Origin: Capsaspora owczarzaki ATCC 30864
Lineage: Eukaryota; Opisthokonta; Filasterea
DNA: 11,515 nt
Reading direction: 5' to 3'
Assembly: GCF_000151315.2 (NCBI RefSeq)
Contig: NW_011887320.1
Span: 1 to 11,515, forward strand
Position 1 is the first letter of the stretch; every line of letters begins with the position of its first letter. Shown in pieces: positions 8,034 to 11,515 of the stretch. Below the pieces are notes generated by a model, which searched no databases, was not told where the DNA came from, and saw nothing but the letters and a program-made list of their open reading frames with translations. The translations under genes and the position numbers were made by a program.

Positions 8034-11000
8034 CTACACTTCAACAGTCTTCGGAGGTGCAATGGAAACGGCGGTGGGCTCAGACGGGGGCGCAGCACTT
8101 CGCTCGGCCGTCAGGGTGCCCGCACTCGAGCTGGGCGAAACACCTGTCGACGAGGCAGAAACGCTTGGATGCGAGCGTCGGGCTGCGAGAATGGCAGCCT
8201 GCTTGGCGAGTTCGGCATCCAGTCGCTCCCGAAGCGGGGGTAGGATGCGCTTGATCCAAGGCGCAAGATGATCGTCCATCATCTCCACAGTTCCGACGTG
8301 ACTTCCTCCTTCAATTTGTTCGACAACCTAAGTGCAGAGTCCATACAAGTGTGACTGAGCACTTTCTGCAAGAAACAGGCAACAGCCCAAAAGCAATCCA
8401 ACTCGCTTGCATCGCTCGCCACAAGTACCTTATTCTTCGATGGACAGTAGTCGGCACAAGCAAGAACCTCTTGCGCAGGGAAGATTTCGTCCTCGGAGCC
8501 CGCCCACAGCGCAAACGGAACAGAGATGGATTCAAACACGGCCTTTGTATCATTGACCATAACTGCAGTCATCATGTTGACCTACACACCACAGAGTGAG
8601 TCCCCCAAAACTGAAACTACAGCAGCAGCAGCAACAGAATGCTCAAACCCCCTTACTGAAATGTGCGCGGGAATATTGAGACCTCCCACGTCGTTCTGGG
8701 CTATAAAGTTGGAGAGATTCAGCGCAGTCCAGTGTCCAGCCAGCCGACCGCCTGTCATTGCGTTCAGCGTCAGTTGAAAGTGGTCCTTCCTGGTCATGTT
8801 GCGCTTGTGTTTGCGCATCAACTCGCGCAGGAAGGGATTGATCAAGAAGACCGCGTCCGCCGGCTCGCTGGATTTCCAGTGAAGGTAATTGAGAAGCTTG
8901 GCACCGCCGTTGCTGTGCCCTCCGACAACCAGCGGAAGCGCAGGGTAATTCCAGCGAAGATGCCGAACCATGCTTCGAATGTCACGCCAAAGCGCTTCTT
9001 TCGAGGGAGCGTCTCCGCTAGAGTCGAGACTCCTGCGAATAGACCAACATGCAAGGGAGAGATCATTTTAAATGTGAAAATTGGGCGAAACAAAAAAGAA
9101 TAGACCAGAACAAGCCCAGAAAAGCACGAATGACTTACGCAGGACCATGACCTCGCTCGTAAAGCACAAAGACGTTGAAGGGACTGCCTTTGGAGAGTCG
9201 AGAAGCGAGATCCAAGCACCAGGCACTGCCAAAGCCGAATGTGGCGATGAATAACACATTTGCGATTGGTTCAGACGAAGGTTTGAAAAGCCGGTACGCC
9301 AGCTTGATGCCATCTCGCGCTTCCAAGAAACTGGTCGAGTCTGCTTGCTCGAGCTTGAGCGCCTTGGCAACTTGCGTTTCAAAGTCGGCGTAATTCACAA
9401 ACTGCGAGTCCAATCGAAAGGCACAACGAAAAAAAAACCAATGAAGGAAGCACAAAATGGGTTAGCCTGTGTGCTTGCTGTGACTCAAAGACACAACTCG
9501 ATGAAACAAGCTTGTAAGCATGTCCCTGCCCCACCTTGCCGGCTCGCTGATGTGCAGGCAGGTCGGTCGGATAGTCCCGATGCTCGCCTGGATCAAGCTC
9601 TTCGTCGTTGTCGGTGGTGGTATCAAGGGCACGAGGGGCTGTTGGATGCTCAAACATGCGCTCCTCTGTGACAAGAACGAGCATCAAGAGCATGAGGAAA
9701 AAGAGCAAAAGCAAAACCGCTCAGACAAAACAACAAAGGGCAAGGTCGCTGAAAACTCACGCAATTCAATCAACTTGATATAGGGGATGACTTGCAGGTC
9801 ATCTCGCTTCATCAAGCCGTAAAAGAGGGATTGCTTCCAGATGTGAGAGCGCACGAAAAGTACGTCTGCCGTTTGCAGAGGTTTGGGCGCGAGGCGCGAC
9901 TGCTCGTTGGACGACGGCCGCAACTTGCCACACCTTGCGCGGCAGTACGAACAGAGGGGTGGGATTGGTGCACATGTGGCAATAAATCGCAGTCGCAGGC
10001 GGGCCAGCACACGACCGCCTCCTTCGACAAGCTGTCCACAAGACAATGAGCAATGAGCAATGAGCAAGACAAAAAAAAAAAGGAAAAAGAGTTTGCAAAA
10101 AATGAAGCGAAACAAATGGCTCCACTCAGATGACGTACATAGAACTGCTGTGAAACGGTCAGACGTCCATCGAGACGATACGCTTTGAAATTCTTCTTGG
10201 AGAGCAGCAGCGGTGATGAGGCGTGCACGGCAACGAGCTCGCCGCCGTCGTCAACCTCAAGCTCGGTGATGCTCTCTTCATCGCCAAGCTCGGAGGAGGA
10301 GGAGTCGGGCAGGGGGCTGGGCATCACATCGTTGGACTCCATGTTGGACAGCTTGCGCGACGATGTGGACGATGCAGTCGAGGCTCGCGAGGACTTGGAC
10401 GAGTGCCCCAGATGATGGCCGATCGTCGATAAACGATGCTTGACGGCACCAAACACGCTCACCCTGGGCTTGGGCGGGGCGGAGTCGCTGTTCGGGCTCG
10501 TTGGTTCTTCACTATCGTCGTCAGCAATGTCCGATCCCGGAGCTTCAAACACCAGGCCCATGACGGCGTTGCTGAGGTGGCATTGCTGGTCCTGGGCTGT
10601 ATCGTGCATTCGAACCAGCGGCACGTGCTGCTCGTTGAAATTCGGCGACAAGTCATTCGATGTGCTGAGCGACGGTTTCACATCGGCGAGCGAGTTGAAG
10701 GTAAAGCTGTGTTCTGTGACTGACGTGCGCCGTGGCGATAATTCGGATGAGCCAACCGTCAGAGGAAGATGTGACGATGAGCTACTGCTTTTGCTGTGCT
10801 GGGAAGAGGCCGACAGTCCGGACGGCGGTGTGAGCGAGTTGCTTGCCAACTTGTCAAGCCCCTGCGAGGTCAGCGAGGCGTGCGCCTGGGGCGATCGACT
10901 CGCTCGCGCGGACGTCTTGATGTCATGCAGGCTGCGATCTGCGACGATTGGGAACTTCCATTTGAACATGGTTTCGAACAGTCCGTCGTTCTTTTCGCTT

Positions 11001-11223
11001 GGCCTGAAGTTTCCCAGGTGGATGGCGTGCATGTCCATGTCACCCTAGTCGTCCAAGGCAAGTCAGTTGAGCATTGGAGTGCAAGTGCGGTGCACCCTTT
11101 TTCATTTCAGAAAAGTACCTTTGCGAGGTGTGTTTTACTCGTGGCAGTCCGCGGGATGAACCACACATTGTCCAGCGGCTCCTTTGCGCTGAATGCAAGC
11201 TTGACGCCGACAATGCCGCCGTC
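8034..11223 (-). CDS. Alpha/beta-hydrolase fusion protein, copy 2 (5' end outside window)
   Basis: Eight exons visible in coding order: 11223-11119, 11044-10139, 10031-9761, 9665-9535, 9401-9139, 9029-8657, 8581-8429, 8327-8034; 831 residues seen. The 5' exons lie beyond the right edge, because nothing like the preceding copy-1 exon occurs up to 11515. Lengths equal copy 1 in five exons; the others differ by 36, 3 and 12 nt. The layout is the same: beta-rich block, Ser-rich stretch, conserved block with IATCAPIPPLCSYC and WKQSLFYGLMKRDD, then the hydrolase. The triad is intact: GHSNG (Ser598, counting from the first visible residue), WAGSEDEIFP (Asp714) and GGSHVG (His744). By my count identity to copy 1 is 35/35 in the first exon, about 83% in the Cys block and about 71% around the Asp, so the gene looks functional and under constraint. 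The oxyanion region again lacks the HG motif. At 9030-9034 two acceptors (CAG and GAG, 3 nt apart) are possible; the first would add one Ser. Confidence 0.85.
10044..10064. repeat. CAATGAG heptamer, three tandem copies
   Basis: Three exact copies of CAATGAG head to tail inside the intron 10032-10138 of hydrolase copy 2, followed by A11 at 10071-10081. Absent from the matching intron of copy 1 (4215-4308), so it arose after the duplication or was lost there. Confidence 0.85.
11045..11223 (-). repeat. Near-identical exon-intron tract, copy 2
   Basis: Partner of 5251-5429: exon 11223-11119 and the 74 nt intron 11118-11045. The intron has the same length in both copies and about 92% identity by my count, far more than the other introns of the pair. 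Confidence 0.8.
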
Positions 11224-11515
11224 CTAGCACGACGACGACGACATTCGAGAGCGTGAGTTTCGATGAGAACATGTCAAACAAGCGCAAATCCACTGCACGA
11301 CAAACATCTCGTGAATAAAAGCGAAACAAAGAATGGAAAAGCAGCTTTAACGCTCGTAGCATTTCCTAATTGTTCGTGCTCTGAGAAAACAAAACAAAAA
11401 ACAAAACACATGCGACACTCAAAAATCTCCGTGTTTTTCTCAGCGACTTTTTTTTTTTTTTTTTTTTTTGCAGCGAATTGCATCGCATTGCAAACAAAAG
11501 TGCGACCCAGCGATA
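11224..11515. other. Probable 5' intron of hydrolase copy 2
   Basis: Sequence upstream of the first visible exon of copy 2. It ends in a CTAG acceptor at 11224 and shows no counterpart of the copy-1 exon 5667-5524, so it is best read as an intron longer than 292 nt. It includes T22 at 11448-11469, which is A22 in the sense strand. No gene was seen. Confidence 0.5.

Noticed and set aside
10440-11048. 202-residue open frame on the plus strand
   Set aside because: It is the matching antisense shadow in copy 2. Similarity to the 4367-5365 frame simply follows from the similarity of the sense exons.
11448-11469. T22 run as a possible retroposon poly(A) tail
   Set aside because: No target-site duplication or coding remnant was seen beside it, and homopolymer runs are common in the introns of this window.

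Overview
The window is nuclear DNA from a eukaryote with a compact, intron-rich genome. Five protein genes lie head to tail, all on the minus strand, and four of them are cut by short GT-AG introns, mostly 66 to 185 nt. Two genes belong to families typical of animals and their unicellular relatives: a SMIM8-like small membrane protein and a TM2D3/almondex-like protein. Together with the short introns and about 50% GC this suggests a protist, perhaps a unicellular holozoan such as a filasterean or choanoflagellate. The organism is an inference, not something the sequence proves.

Layout from left to right (the genes are read right to left): 230-418 SMIM8-like protein, one exon; 611-1799 TM2D3-like protein, five exons; 2258-5949 large alpha/beta-hydrolase fusion protein, copy 1, about ten exons; 6465-7842 type I membrane protein with a mannose-6-phosphate-receptor-homology (MRH) lumenal domain and a YxxPhi sorting tail, six exons; 8034-11223 and beyond the right edge, copy 2 of the hydrolase fusion, eight exons visible. 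I worked out all exon borders by hand from splice sites, reading-frame phase and, for the hydrolase genes, agreement between the two copies.

The two hydrolase genes are paralogues about 5.8 kb apart with the same exon-intron plan: five of the eight shared exons have identical lengths and the other three differ by multiples of three. Each encodes a long N-terminal region that I do not recognise (a beta-rich block, a Ser-rich disordered stretch and a conserved Cys-containing block) followed by an alpha/beta-hydrolase domain with a complete Ser-Asp-His triad. This architecture is the best candidate here for something undescribed. One exon and the intron after it are unusually similar between the copies, which points to gene conversion or to a constraint at the RNA level. 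The MRH gene sits between the copies and is not related to them.

The genes do not form an evident pathway. Three of the five products (SMIM8-like, TM2D3-like and MRH) are predicted membrane proteins; the hydrolases look cytosolic. No tRNA, rRNA, CRISPR array or transposon was seen.
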